Virus record (IMG/VR): IMGVR_UViG_3300042868_002228
Span: 1-31,178 of that record
Source: a virus
DNA: 31,178 nucleotides
Reading direction: 5' to 3' (one strand)
Position 1 is the first letter of the stretch; every line of letters starts with the position of its first letter. Shown here piece after piece: positions 10,601 through 16,765 of the stretch. A program made the position numbers and the translations under genes. The notes beneath the pieces were generated by a model. It was not told the origin of the DNA. It saw only the letters and a program-made list of their open reading frames with translations, and ran no database searches.

Positions 10601-12223
10601 ACGATGTTCGGCGGTGTCCCTGCCGAACTGATTATCAAGTCGTTGGAGGGCGCACACCTGACGCTGCCTGCGTTCCTGAAATGGGGCGGTATCGCCGGTG
10701 ACTTGCTGCGTTCAGGCGTGACGCGCACGCCCATCTACTTGGCTCGCCAGTTGTTCCGCGACCCGTTTGCAGCCACGGCCACCTCCGGGCTGGACTACGG
10801 CCCCGTCACGGCCATCTTCAAGGCCAACCGGGAGTTCCTGAAGATTGTGGCGGGCAAGAGCGAAGCTGGCGCTAAGATGATCGAGAAAGGCTTGCTGCAG
10901 TCCGGGCTGTTCGAGGGCGACCCGGCCAACATGTCCAAGATCGCGCTGCAGTTGGCCGGTGAGAAGTCCCAAGGGGTGCTCGACAAGTTGTTCGCCAAGG
11001 CCGACAGGCTGGCGCTGCAAGCCGACGCCGCTACCCGTGCGCTGATCTACGAGAACGCCCTCAAGAACGGCCTGTCCGAAGTCGAGGCCAGCCACTCAGT
11101 GCGCGAGTCGATGAACTTCTCCAAGCGCGGGCTGTCGCCCACCGTGCAGTACGCCAGCCGCATGATACCTTTCTTCAACGCGCAGATTCAGGGTTTGAGC
11201 GTGCTGTTCAAGGCGGCGACGGGCAACATGCCCGCCAACGATGTGCTGAAGATCAAGCGCAAGTTCTACAACAACGCCATGATGCTCACGGGGTTCGGCA
11301 TAGCCTACGCGATGGCTATGGACGACGACGATTATTACAAGAACGCCAAGCCGAGAGACCGGTACACGAACTTCTTTGTGCCCCTGCCGGGTGTGGACGA
11401 GCCGCTCAAGCTGCCCATCCCCTACGAGTTTGGTTTCTTCTTCTCCGCAGGCGTGGCGTTGGCGGACGCCATCAAGGGCGAGGTGGATACCCCGCAGCAA
11501 CTGCGTGCGATCAAGGACATGTTCGTCGGCTCTATCCCCGGCGCTAGCAGCAACTTTGCGCCGCAGATCATCAAGCCGATGGCCGAGATATATGCCAACA
11601 AGAGCTTTTTCTCTGGCAACGCAATAGAGTCCGAGCGCCAGCGGAAGCTGGACCCCGAGGCACGGTACAACGCCCACACCACGGAAGTCGCCAAGTGGAT
11701 GGCCACGATGGTTCCGGTTTTGTCCCCCATCCAGATCGAGCACATCGTGTCCGGCTACTTGGGGCAGATACCTTTGATGGTGGTGGCAACCACAAATGAT
11801 TTGTTCCGCGACGGCAAAACAGAACCTACCCGCAAGCTGTCTGAGATGCCGCTGATTGGCAGCTCGTTCCAGCGCAAGTACGGTGGCGAGGAAGCGGACG
11901 TTGTGTACAAGCTGGCTACGGAAGCTTCGCAGGCCAAACGCACTTTCGACGACTACCGCAAGACAGGCAAAATCCAAGAAGCCAAGGACTACCTGCAGGA
12001 GCACCGCGCTGAGATTGCTGTTGCCCCAATGGCAATGCAGTACCAAAAGGTCATGGGGGCGCTGCGTACGCAGGAAGAAATAATCCGCAACTCCAAAGCG
12101 TCTTCGGACGCCAAAGAAAAACGGATCGACGAGTTGAACGCCCAGCGCCAGCTACAGTCCGAGCGCTACCTCAAGGCCATCAGGCGGGCGCAAGATGCCT
12201 CCGGTAAAACCACACCCCCATAA
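4640..12223 (+). CDS. Giant polyvalent virion protein with zinc-metallopeptidase and LPD38-like regions
   Basis: 2527 aa, one uninterrupted frame, the largest gene of the window. The start is preceded by TAAGAGA. The N-terminus (IQLPNGAYYPALEGEDY, ~4-20) is of a type seen at the start of phage internal proteins. Residues ~108-155 and ~280-294 are Gly/Ala-rich hydrophobic stretches that could contact a membrane. Residues ~840-1430 are charged and helical, probably coiled coil. A zinc peptidase site HEMGH lies at 1506-1510, with EFAAEVE (E1559 or E1563) as likely third ligand. The last ~900 residues contain RESMNFSKRG (~2155) and PFFNAQIQGL (~2177), which resemble large polyvalent protein-associated domain 38. 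Known family context: such proteins are packaged and injected with phage DNA. I infer a role in DNA ejection or in countering the host at entry. The precise substrate of the peptidase is unknown. Confidence 0.9.
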   Translation: MANYIQLPNGAYYPALEGEDYQSTVRAAYAKYPEAFGGEKTPEETPKSGFVPALKAGFSSLKGDVAALAGRTGLMGLPEAESYIAEQEAYQKKTFAPTKEGFFEAPLANISELAGGSLPYMVAPVAAGAATLALPVTGVAGTALGLGAAGLASAGQFTGSNLTRQMAPGEGMAKKSLGETDLTDAALAAIPQAALDTLSMRMIPGLGKIFERAGVDLSAKAAKDLAKEGIKKTAADYLLATGKTMGVEGLTEAGQQVFERMQAGLAIDNPTARAEYFDSFIGGAVLGGILAPAGRYVERGQEQTRFDVGARAEAAKTAQQNAAQEAERASQAAAEEEIYKQSQPHMDLVEQQYADLQSNFADLKAQAAIKVDPTDLAGMARLADAKKALKAFMSDEATRSTVQEYNRIQKLKPQVETEETEETEQEAPPVAPTEQPAEQPAAIPLADTLALLDAHIEAVSTQAQGAAPAQIVEFGAQQKELQNLRTKINRVTGAMNKANELGNQVLAAKHAKTLLDLQAQVGALGTPATAGTAGTAGTAGTAGIDNADETVVSAETAPEATGTAPKARKPAKPTPLKPYTGITEQELMFPETGVAESVINVGQGKQPEQSRQELVAQFQAAKQVRDRLGMQNAVEQIRILDERSKARSEGARGVGVPTGEVTSAELAQDVAGQTPVSDTGKFVRGVAPAVAPTPVAVDLNNPDSLKRVYGTGTPELTATGSQPPAREMTNAAKVRTTPDILRKQIANLPARISPESEQLVSRLLGNFDEFTADPERMQLTAGFLHDLRTGVPTARARDVVSELNALETAKTAQAPTLFGEEELPVVEGPRKPLPVLGYSEQARPPKPFPHQRDTPESEKVMAELEAERKALDKERENALQKATTEADKRERAALQETNDAAVRYNALEKELADGIAPIYASYVDAQRNPGPDKAQAEKRKLDTAFAYTTARENNRVTLAEAKQATDDTKAALEKVRGENTQSITDATTAIDTAQQKAREALLNKGKGAEVARTKAKVAAPAPAPVPEKTTSLVDRENADAAKRKAENERAERLAAIPGESVSFEAHRQALETLDDVGPRLDDLVAKAADETLPEPTRNKAKREIKKLSLARKFLESTGEGNGELRLQAEEEMAKLREKIGTQSKAVVENPTKSRKQELAKSKRRERELVALVKSFKSRAERVAIKTPTDKTRQAAEDRAERFTQLNDALNIEGTTGALPARKVGPVVRKAQAAGNTRTGDNATTEERTIDPGLKPTEGGAVKPPTLDQAVKDANELAKEKIDNRKPLTAKDVATVDLRQHFALYEAAQNMRRGLERNLADLDATMARAAQSATPAAKDTILRKERLQKKADIERDIAISKANEARLGKLYGAEEVVEAVKVVVPKGKKAKAKKTRSQVFDESEDLEAFTAPSQFDATRISTPLSAQAVEMARDGRILDLVAELAKNGSTPAIRATAAKLRPMLMRTKLSVDEDVNYKGESVAGLYDPQDNSITMHPDGLTEEDVLHEMGHAATDRVLLADPATLTADQRDARKGLEALHASIAKSDLFKGEQGIADVREFAAEVESNKGFRNKLDSVGKPTTLLQRVLGFFKRMLGMQTAMSSKEAQALVDRILSPSRKLAAKAAPSMFRKGAQYESNDALSDLAQSAVAQPQTLREKAGSNKALRFEMEVSDMRAGVIKALNNAVADPNTMGSTREFRQAVFSITAADQSMSVTQMSLNTGPPEMFKDSKGYYEVRSSKKNDAGAVFDAVQDIPDTYGNTEAKMGLASAYMIAQRAMNKGLKKLDLGALGVTEAKLAAAMAAVNADPKLKAALENVRAKYNAYNRGMIEWLSSPQVAAITQADAAAYLKDEDYVPYYRVRADGVAELVFGGEKTITIGDIRHQPYLAELKGGNDKIMPLDQSIMRNTMLLVTKGMSNMAMKNVGYAMQAAGQGLGPVDKTGKPTNLMPIFSGKGPADASVIRWTQEPDPKKPADTGDRWLRVQTNDTMFGGVPAELIIKSLEGAHLTLPAFLKWGGIAGDLLRSGVTRTPIYLARQLFRDPFAATATSGLDYGPVTAIFKANREFLKIVAGKSEAGAKMIEKGLLQSGLFEGDPANMSKIALQLAGEKSQGVLDKLFAKADRLALQADAATRALIYENALKNGLSEVEASHSVRESMNFSKRGLSPTVQYASRMIPFFNAQIQGLSVLFKAATGNMPANDVLKIKRKFYNNAMMLTGFGIAYAMAMDDDDYYKNAKPRDRYTNFFVPLPGVDEPLKLPIPYEFGFFFSAGVALADAIKGEVDTPQQLRAIKDMFVGSIPGASSNFAPQIIKPMAEIYANKSFFSGNAIESERQRKLDPEARYNAHTTEVAKWMATMVPVLSPIQIEHIVSGYLGQIPLMVVATTNDLFRDGKTEPTRKLSEMPLIGSSFQRKYGGEEADVVYKLATEASQAKRTFDDYRKTGKIQEAKDYLQEHRAEIAVAPMAMQYQKVMGALRTQEEIIRNSKASSDAKEKRIDELNAQRQLQSERYLKAIRRAQDASGKTTPP
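6224..6268 (+). repeat. Five perfect tandem 9-bp repeats (Thr-Ala-Gly) in the giant gene
   Basis: ACTGCGGGA occurs five times head to tail in frame, encoding TAG five times at residues 529-543 of the giant protein. The unit is a multiple of three, so slippage would lengthen or shorten a linker without breaking the frame. Confidence 0.95.
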
Positions 12224-12383
12224 GGCCAGCGCGGATGCCCACCTTGGCTTGGGCATCAAACACACGCAGGAAGACGGCCCGTTTAAGGCCGTCTTCCCTA
12301 ACCGCTTCGGGGTCTAGGCAGGGGACAAAGAACCCCTGCCCGCGCTCAACCTTTTCCCAAGGGTAGGAGGGGTTCAGCGCCAT
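12180..12383 (-). CDS. Small conserved phage protein, 67 aa (PWE..GQGFFVP type)
   Basis: 67 aa, last gene of the minus-strand block. Its start overlaps the 3' end of the primase-helicase by 38 bp and its 3' end runs 44 bp into the antisense of the giant late gene. The protein reads like a genuine family rather than noise: YPWEKVERGQGFFVPCLD near the N-terminus and GIRAGLMGVWFYRR near the C-terminus. The first part matches a pattern (YPW..M.VGDSFFVP) I know from small phage proteins of unknown function. The Shine-Dalgarno sequence is weak (GAACGAAG), so translation may depend on coupling to the primase-helicase. Three perfect stem-loops lie within or at the edges of the gene. An alternative is that the frame is a chance by-product of a terminator region, but the family resemblance argues against this. 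Confidence 0.72.
   Translation of the reverse strand: MALNPSYPWEKVERGQGFFVPCLDPEAVREDGLKRAVFLRVFDAQAKVGIRAGLMGVWFYRRHLAPA
12234..12257. other. Perfect 8-bp stem-loop in the convergent zone
   Basis: GATGCCCA (12234-12241) pairs with TGGGCATC (12250-12257) around an 8-nt loop, 11 bp after the stop codon of the giant late gene. No T-run follows on either strand. It could act as a 3' end stabiliser for the late mRNA. Confidence 0.5.
12269..12297. terminator. Perfect 11-bp stem-loop, candidate bidirectional terminator
   Basis: GGAAGACGGCC (12269-12279) pairs perfectly with GGCCGTCTTCC (12287-12297) around a 7-nt loop. It sits between the ends of two convergent blocks, where a terminator is expected. 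There is no clear T-run on either side (minus strand continues TGCGTGTGTTTG), so a canonical intrinsic terminator is not proven. It also lies inside the 67-aa minus-strand gene. Confidence 0.5.
12317..12340. other. Perfect 8-bp stem-loop in the convergent zone
   Basis: GGCAGGGG (12317-12324) pairs with CCCCTGCC (12333-12340) around an 8-nt loop, just beyond the stop codon of the primase-helicase in its direction of reading. It is the third strong hairpin within about 110 bp and also falls inside the 67-aa gene, where it encodes part of GQGFFVPC. Confidence 0.5.
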
Positions 12384-15297
12384 CGTCTTCGTTCAGTGGG
12401 CGGCTTATCTTTATGGCAGCTACGCGCATCAAGGGGCCGTTGGTCCGGGCCATCAAGTCCTTGCGGGGGTTGTACGAGACTTCCATGTGTGGGTGCACCT
12501 CCAACTGCTTCTTAAAGTCAGCGTAGCCAAAGCTCATGCTGGAGCAGAACGTCCGCAGCACACGCTCCTCGATGTACAGGTCTGAGCAACCCGGTGTCAG
12601 GCCGTTCTCCACACGCCCCTGCACGGAAGTCCGCGTTGTCGTTTTGTCGATTGCCGCGCCGTCCCCCATCTGCGCCAAGACGCCGCCCGAAGCACCGAAG
12701 TTCACCGTGACGAAGTGGCCGTTGTTCTCGCGGATGAAGGCGTTCAGGATGTCCTCGGCGGTGCGCTTGTTGCTGTTCACGGCCTTACGCATGGCGTCTA
12801 TGCGCCTGCCAAACGCCGCAATGATCTCGGGCATGGGGATGTTGACGATCCCCGCGTTGTTGTCGCTGAACAATATGCCTGCCGCAATCGCTGTGCCCAC
12901 GCCTGCCATCCAGAAGCGCTCGTCGTTGGGGGCCTTGAACTGCAGGTACATCTGCCGTACCACATCAGGAACCATCTCAGCGATCTTGTCGAAGTTGTCC
13001 ACCAAGTACTGCGAAAAGATGTCGCCAGCCACGCCGTAGTTCTGCGCCAAGGACTTGATGATCTCAATCTCATGGGGTTCCCACACCAGCGTGGTGTCCA
13101 TATCGAACTCGATGACCCGGCGAATCTCCCCCTCGGATGCGTGCTTGCGGGTGCCAAGCAGCGTGTCAACCACGTAGGTGTTCGAGGACATCAGCGCGTT
13201 CGACATCCATGTGGAGTTGTTGAGGCGCTCTTTGTTGGTGCCTGCCTCCATGCGCTCCTTACCCCGGCCCTCGGTCATGTCCAGTAGGAACTCGGTGAAC
13301 CACTCAGGAGACACGCGGTTCTTGCTGGTGATCTCGTCGGTGATGAGGGGTAGGCTGCTGAGCATCCCTAGCCGCTGCTGCATGGCTACCGCCGACGTAC
13401 TCTTGCCCGTCCGGTAGTGCACCGGGTGACCCCAAATTGACGCCGCGCCTTCGAGCGCCAGCGACTTGCCTGTGCCTGAGTACGTTGACGCGCAGTGGAA
13501 CGTCATGCCGTAGATGCCGGTGAACTTCATCAGCGGTGCGGCAGCGCCCACCAAGATAATCGCCAACTGGTCGTACAGCTTCTTCTGGATCAGCAGGTTA
13601 ATCACGTTGCGCCAGCCCTGTAGAGTGCCAGTGGGTTGCGTGTTGTTCACGATGTTCTCCAGCCCGACCATAGGTATCTCCACGGGCTTGACCTTGGGTG
13701 CGTAAATCCTGCCTGCATACACGAAGGTGTTGTCCTTCTGCCAGCCGTAGCTCGCAGGTACTTTGACGGGTAGCTTCTCAATGCTCATTTTCTCAACGCT
13801 CGCTCGTATGTAATCAAAAAAGTTCTTGTCGTTGCCAGAGCCAAAGGCGGCAAGGATGTTCTGCGTGGCCAAGCTCTTCATCGTCTCGTCTTTGCTGACG
13901 CAACTGCGCTGTGGCAGCAAGACCGTTTGCGTCCCTTCCGGGCGCAACGCCAGCATGTGCACCACATGCTCCCCGGCGCTGTCGAGGATGTTGATGGGAA
14001 ACAGGTCGTAGCTAAGCAGCAGCGTGAGCTTCTTGGACTCCGTGCCGTCCTCATTCTCCGAGCGCTTCTCAATGTACACGCCACCATTGCGCCCGTACGC
14101 ATAACCAAACGGGGCCTCGGGGCGCAGTATCTTGCGAAACGTGTCCGACCCGGTGACCTCTACTTCCTTTGCCTCTGTAACGACAGCCGTATCACGCCCC
14201 AGCGCCAGCGGGTTTGTAATCTTTCCCCAGTGCTTGCAGTTGGTGCAAACGCCGGGGTTCTCCGAGTCAAACTTGGTGCACGGGTACGGGCCTTTGATCT
14301 CGGCCAGCTTGGCGTACATCCGGTTCGTGTCGTAGGGGTGCAGCCCGCTCAACCACGTAGCTGCACGCTCGCCATCCTCGCACTTCTGTGCGATGCTCAA
14401 CATCCCCCGCCACAGCGGCTCCATCCCGTCGTTTTCGGCGTTCAGGACATAGGACTCTAGCTGCCCGCAGCCATCACCCTTCTTAGTGCGCTTGTAGATG
14501 TTGCCGAACTTGGTGATGCTGTTGGCAAACATCTGCACGCCCGTTGTCGTCGGCGCACTCTTGGGCCGCTGTCCGGGTAGCATGAGCGCGGTGCTTGGCG
14601 TGGGCTTCGCGGCGTGTGCGATAGGCACTAGGTGGCTTTCCAGCAGGGCGCGGATGTCCTCGATGTCGAAGAAGCCCCCGCCGTGCATGAACCGCACCCT
14701 AGTCTCGCCGCGCACGCGCTTGCCACTCTTGACGCCCGTGTTGACCGTTGCTGGTACGCGCAGCACCCGCGCTGCATCGCCCGTCACTGTGGGGTCGATG
14801 CCGAGTTTCTTCTGCACGCACAGGCGCTTGAACGCTTCTGCCACAGGCTTCCACTCCGCGATCTCCACAGCTTCCCGCAGGGGCCAGTAGGCGTGCACGC
14901 CGCCCCCCGAAGCCACCATCCACGGCTCGCCTAGCCCCGCCAGTCCCACCTCGGCGGAGAACTCCATGATGGCCTGCGCGGCAGCGCGTGCCGAGGGGTA
15001 CGCCTTGGGCTTGAACTCCCCGTGCTCATCTGGCAAATCTTTCGGGTGGTTGCAGTCGATGTCGATGGCAATGCACTTGGCCATCTGGGTGTTGGTGGCA
15101 AGGCGCTTGTCAGCGCTGCCAAACGTGCTCAGTCCAAAGTAGACATCAAAGTTCGACTTCTTCCACCGCTCTACCGCTACCTGCGCTTCCTCCAGCGTAT
15201 CCGCATACACATGTTCCTTCTTCGTCAGCTCTGCCACACAGTAACGCCCGTTACCGGGAGGTGGCAAAACCGCCGCTAGAAAATCAAGCGGTTCCAT
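12346..15297 (-). CDS. Primase-helicase fusion: archaeo-eukaryotic-type primase plus P-loop helicase
   Basis: 983 aa. It would synthesise primers and unwind DNA at the phage fork. The N-terminal primase carries AIDID (D79, D81), SGGGVH (S130-H135) and a DAARVLRVPATVN segment (174-186), which fit the three motifs of AEP primases. A zinc-binding cluster follows at C340, C351 and C354 with H356 nearby, of the sort seen beside PriCT-type primase domains. The C-terminal half has a Walker A motif SGTGKS (607-612) and Walker B LPLITDE (E655). Its surroundings resemble phage DUF927-like superfamily 3/AAA helicases. TAGGG precedes the ATG. The gene is followed by the 67-aa gene and preceded by a 52-aa gene. 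Function is clear at domain level; which helicase superfamily applies would need a profile search. Confidence 0.88.
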   Translation of the reverse strand: MEPLDFLAAVLPPPGNGRYCVAELTKKEHVYADTLEEAQVAVERWKKSNFDVYFGLSTFGSADKRLATNTQMAKCIAIDIDCNHPKDLPDEHGEFKPKAYPSARAAAQAIMEFSAEVGLAGLGEPWMVASGGGVHAYWPLREAVEIAEWKPVAEAFKRLCVQKKLGIDPTVTGDAARVLRVPATVNTGVKSGKRVRGETRVRFMHGGGFFDIEDIRALLESHLVPIAHAAKPTPSTALMLPGQRPKSAPTTTGVQMFANSITKFGNIYKRTKKGDGCGQLESYVLNAENDGMEPLWRGMLSIAQKCEDGERAATWLSGLHPYDTNRMYAKLAEIKGPYPCTKFDSENPGVCTNCKHWGKITNPLALGRDTAVVTEAKEVEVTGSDTFRKILRPEAPFGYAYGRNGGVYIEKRSENEDGTESKKLTLLLSYDLFPINILDSAGEHVVHMLALRPEGTQTVLLPQRSCVSKDETMKSLATQNILAAFGSGNDKNFFDYIRASVEKMSIEKLPVKVPASYGWQKDNTFVYAGRIYAPKVKPVEIPMVGLENIVNNTQPTGTLQGWRNVINLLIQKKLYDQLAIILVGAAAPLMKFTGIYGMTFHCASTYSGTGKSLALEGAASIWGHPVHYRTGKSTSAVAMQQRLGMLSSLPLITDEITSKNRVSPEWFTEFLLDMTEGRGKERMEAGTNKERLNNSTWMSNALMSSNTYVVDTLLGTRKHASEGEIRRVIEFDMDTTLVWEPHEIEIIKSLAQNYGVAGDIFSQYLVDNFDKIAEMVPDVVRQMYLQFKAPNDERFWMAGVGTAIAAGILFSDNNAGIVNIPMPEIIAAFGRRIDAMRKAVNSNKRTAEDILNAFIRENNGHFVTVNFGASGGVLAQMGDGAAIDKTTTRTSVQGRVENGLTPGCSDLYIEERVLRTFCSSMSFGYADFKKQLEVHPHMEVSYNPRKDLMARTNGPLMRVAAIKISRPLNEDDGAEPLLPLGKG

Positions 15298-15309
15298 AGG
15301 TGCCCTAGG

Positions 15310-15468
15310 TTACTGTGCGTCGGCGTCTACGAAAGCAACGAAGCGCTTGACCAGCTCCGTCACCCATTCAAAAGGCAGCTCCGAGGCGGGGTACAGTGTT
15401 GCGTAGTGCGCCAGCTCCTCGTCGGTAAGAATCCGAGGGTTCAGGGCTTCAAGTTGTACTCTTTGCAT
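15310..15468 (-). CDS. Small acidic protein, 52 aa, unknown function
   Basis: 52 aa, beginning MQRVQLEALNPRILTDEELA and ending FVAFVDADAQ. The chosen ATG has an excellent Shine-Dalgarno sequence (GGAGAAG, 6 nt spacing). An in-frame ATG 12 nt upstream lies where the Shine-Dalgarno sequence would be and is less likely. It overlaps the 3' end of the HTH regulator gene by 28 bp and ends 12 bp before the primase-helicase start, so it belongs to the same operon. The composition (LTDEELAHYATLYP, then a helix rich in Val and Phe) suggests a small helical protein. I recognise no family. Confidence 0.75.
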   Translation of the reverse strand: MQRVQLEALNPRILTDEELAHYATLYPASELPFEWVTELVKRFVAFVDADAQ

Positions 15469-15719
15469 ATTCTTCTCCATGCTTCATCCGCCGTCTTTGA
15501 CGAGGACATTATTGTTAGTAGCAGTTCGACACGGTTCTGGTATGCCACAAAGACATCCCTACCCTCGAACCAGTTGTAGACGGTTTGGCGCGTGACCCCA
15601 AGCGCGATGGCGATCTTCGTCACGGGGAAGTCCAAGTGAATGGCCCAACGCCCAAGACGATTGCCCATCGTCTTGGGGGACGCCGCAACAAGGTCTATGA
15701 TTTTTTGTGAGTAGGCCAT
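15441..15719 (-). CDS. Helix-turn-helix regulator, 92 aa
   Basis: 92 aa with a typical HTH at ~32-52 (FPVTKIAIALGVTRQTVYNW), so it probably binds DNA as a small Cro-like regulator. The tail contains SSSKTADEAWRRICKEYNL, which I have seen in similar phage regulators. There is no Shine-Dalgarno sequence between the ATG and the strong GGGGGC-TTCG-GCCCCC hairpin that ends 8 nt upstream. Its translation may therefore be inefficient or controlled by that hairpin. It lies between the ssDNA-binding-like gene and the 52-aa gene. Targets are unknown; the palindrome at 31.13 kb and the repeated element at 17.2 and 28.1 kb are candidates. Confidence 0.88.
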   Translation of the reverse strand: MAYSQKIIDLVAASPKTMGNRLGRWAIHLDFPVTKIAIALGVTRQTVYNWFEGRDVFVAYQNRVELLLTIMSSSKTADEAWRRICKEYNLKP

Positions 15720-15727
15720 AGTAATGA

Positions 15728-15743
15728 GGGGGCCGAAGCCCCC
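15728..15743 (-). other. UUCG-tetraloop hairpin between ssDNA-binding-like gene and HTH regulator
   Basis: On the minus strand GGGGGC and GCCCCC form a perfect 6-bp stem closed by C(UUCG)G, an exceptionally stable RNA hairpin. It lies 7 bp after the stop codon of the upstream gene and just before the regulator's ATG. No T-run follows. It could protect the upstream message, terminate weakly, or limit translation of the regulator. Confidence 0.7.
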
Positions 15744-15750
15744 GAAACTC

Positions 15751-16755
15751 TTACTCGTCGTCCCAGTCAGACACGATGTCTGCGAGGCTGGCTTTGCCAG
15801 CGGGCACTGCGGTTGCCTTGGGTGCGGCTTTACGCACTTCGGGCTCCGGTGCAGTGTCTTCTTCGACCACAGGCGCTGGCGCGGGTGCTGGCTTGGCCTT
15901 CTTGGCGGCAGGCTTGGCTACCGGCGCGGGTGCAGGAGCCTCGTCCTCGTCGTCCTCATCAACCACGGGCGCTGGCGCGGCCTTTGCGGGGGGCTTGCCA
16001 GCGATAGCCAGCGGAGCGGCCTTCGCGCCATCCGTTGCAGCCGCGCTCGAACCGACGGCCTTCGTAGCGTCTTCGCTGTCGGCTTGGTCTTTGATGGTGT
16101 CGTACTCGGCATCGGTCAGCCACCGCGTAGGCGCGAAGTGCAGCTTGGGCGACTCCGACTTGGTGTCGAACTTCATGCGGGTCACGATCTGCTCCGGGTT
16201 AATCGGAGGGTTCTGTGCTGCAAGGTACCGGGCGAAGGACTGCAGGGGGTGCTTGTCACCTTCTGCCTTGCCGAAGATCGACGTAGCGGGCAGGATCATC
16301 TGCAGCACATCGCCGCCCATGTCGTTCTCAAGCACCACGGCCAGACGCTGTTGGTAGCGGCAGGCGCGGCTGTTGCCCGTACCCGAACCGGCTTGGTTCT
16401 GCGGGCAACGCAGGCAAGTCTCGGACTGCTTGTTCTTGGCCGAAGCGTCTGGGCGCTCGCCGTCGTTGGAGGTGCAGTCGGGTGCCGAAGCGGCAGCATC
16501 GGGGTTCCACGCAGCCGCATAGAACTGACGGCTGACCTTTGGCGCTGCCTTGACGATGACCACATCCAAGAAGCGGTCGTCGATGGCGGTGATCTCTTTG
16601 CCGTTGTCCAGCAAGCGGAACACGCCGCCCTTGATGGATATGCGCTTGCCGCTGTTCGATCCGCCGCCCGTGAGGGCCATGGCAGTGTCTGACAGGGTGT
16701 TGTTGCGGGCGAACGCTGGTACGTTCGAGGGGTTGAATAGAGCAATTTTACTCAT
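15751..16755 (-). CDS. Probable single-stranded DNA-binding protein with zinc cluster and acidic tail
   Basis: 334 aa. The N-terminal ~230 residues look like a compact domain. It contains four cysteines (C94, C114, C117, C132) in the pattern DC..DG, CLRCPQNQAGS, ACR, consistent with a zinc site inserted in an OB-like fold. Residues ~230-318 are a flexible Ala/Pro/Lys linker with acidic runs (DEDDEDE). The protein ends DIVSDWDDE, the kind of acidic tip that ssDNA-binding proteins use to contact partners. Phage gp32 likewise combines zinc and an acidic tail, but I do not claim homology. GAGGAGA precedes the ATG. Its place among the replication genes, next to a conserved coiled-coil protein and upstream of the primase-helicase, supports the role. 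Confidence 0.7.
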   Translation of the reverse strand: MSKIALFNPSNVPAFARNNTLSDTAMALTGGGSNSGKRISIKGGVFRLLDNGKEITAIDDRFLDVVIVKAAPKVSRQFYAAAWNPDAAASAPDCTSNDGERPDASAKNKQSETCLRCPQNQAGSGTGNSRACRYQQRLAVVLENDMGGDVLQMILPATSIFGKAEGDKHPLQSFARYLAAQNPPINPEQIVTRMKFDTKSESPKLHFAPTRWLTDAEYDTIKDQADSEDATKAVGSSAAATDGAKAAPLAIAGKPPAKAAPAPVVDEDDEDEAPAPAPVAKPAAKKAKPAPAPAPVVEEDTAPEPEVRKAAPKATAVPAGKASLADIVSDWDDE

Positions 16756-16765
16756 GGGGTTCTCC

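Noticed and set aside
11096-12046. Minus-strand open frame of 316 codons at the end of the giant gene
   Set aside because: Antisense shadow in GC-rich codons; the composition (His, Arg, Val) is typical of such shadows, and no ribosome-binding site is seen.
15724-16692. Plus-strand open frame of 322 codons opposite the ssDNA-binding-like gene
   Set aside because: The minus-strand protein has a ribosome-binding site, a cysteine cluster and an acidic tail; the plus-strand product is Gly/Arg/Leu-rich without motifs.
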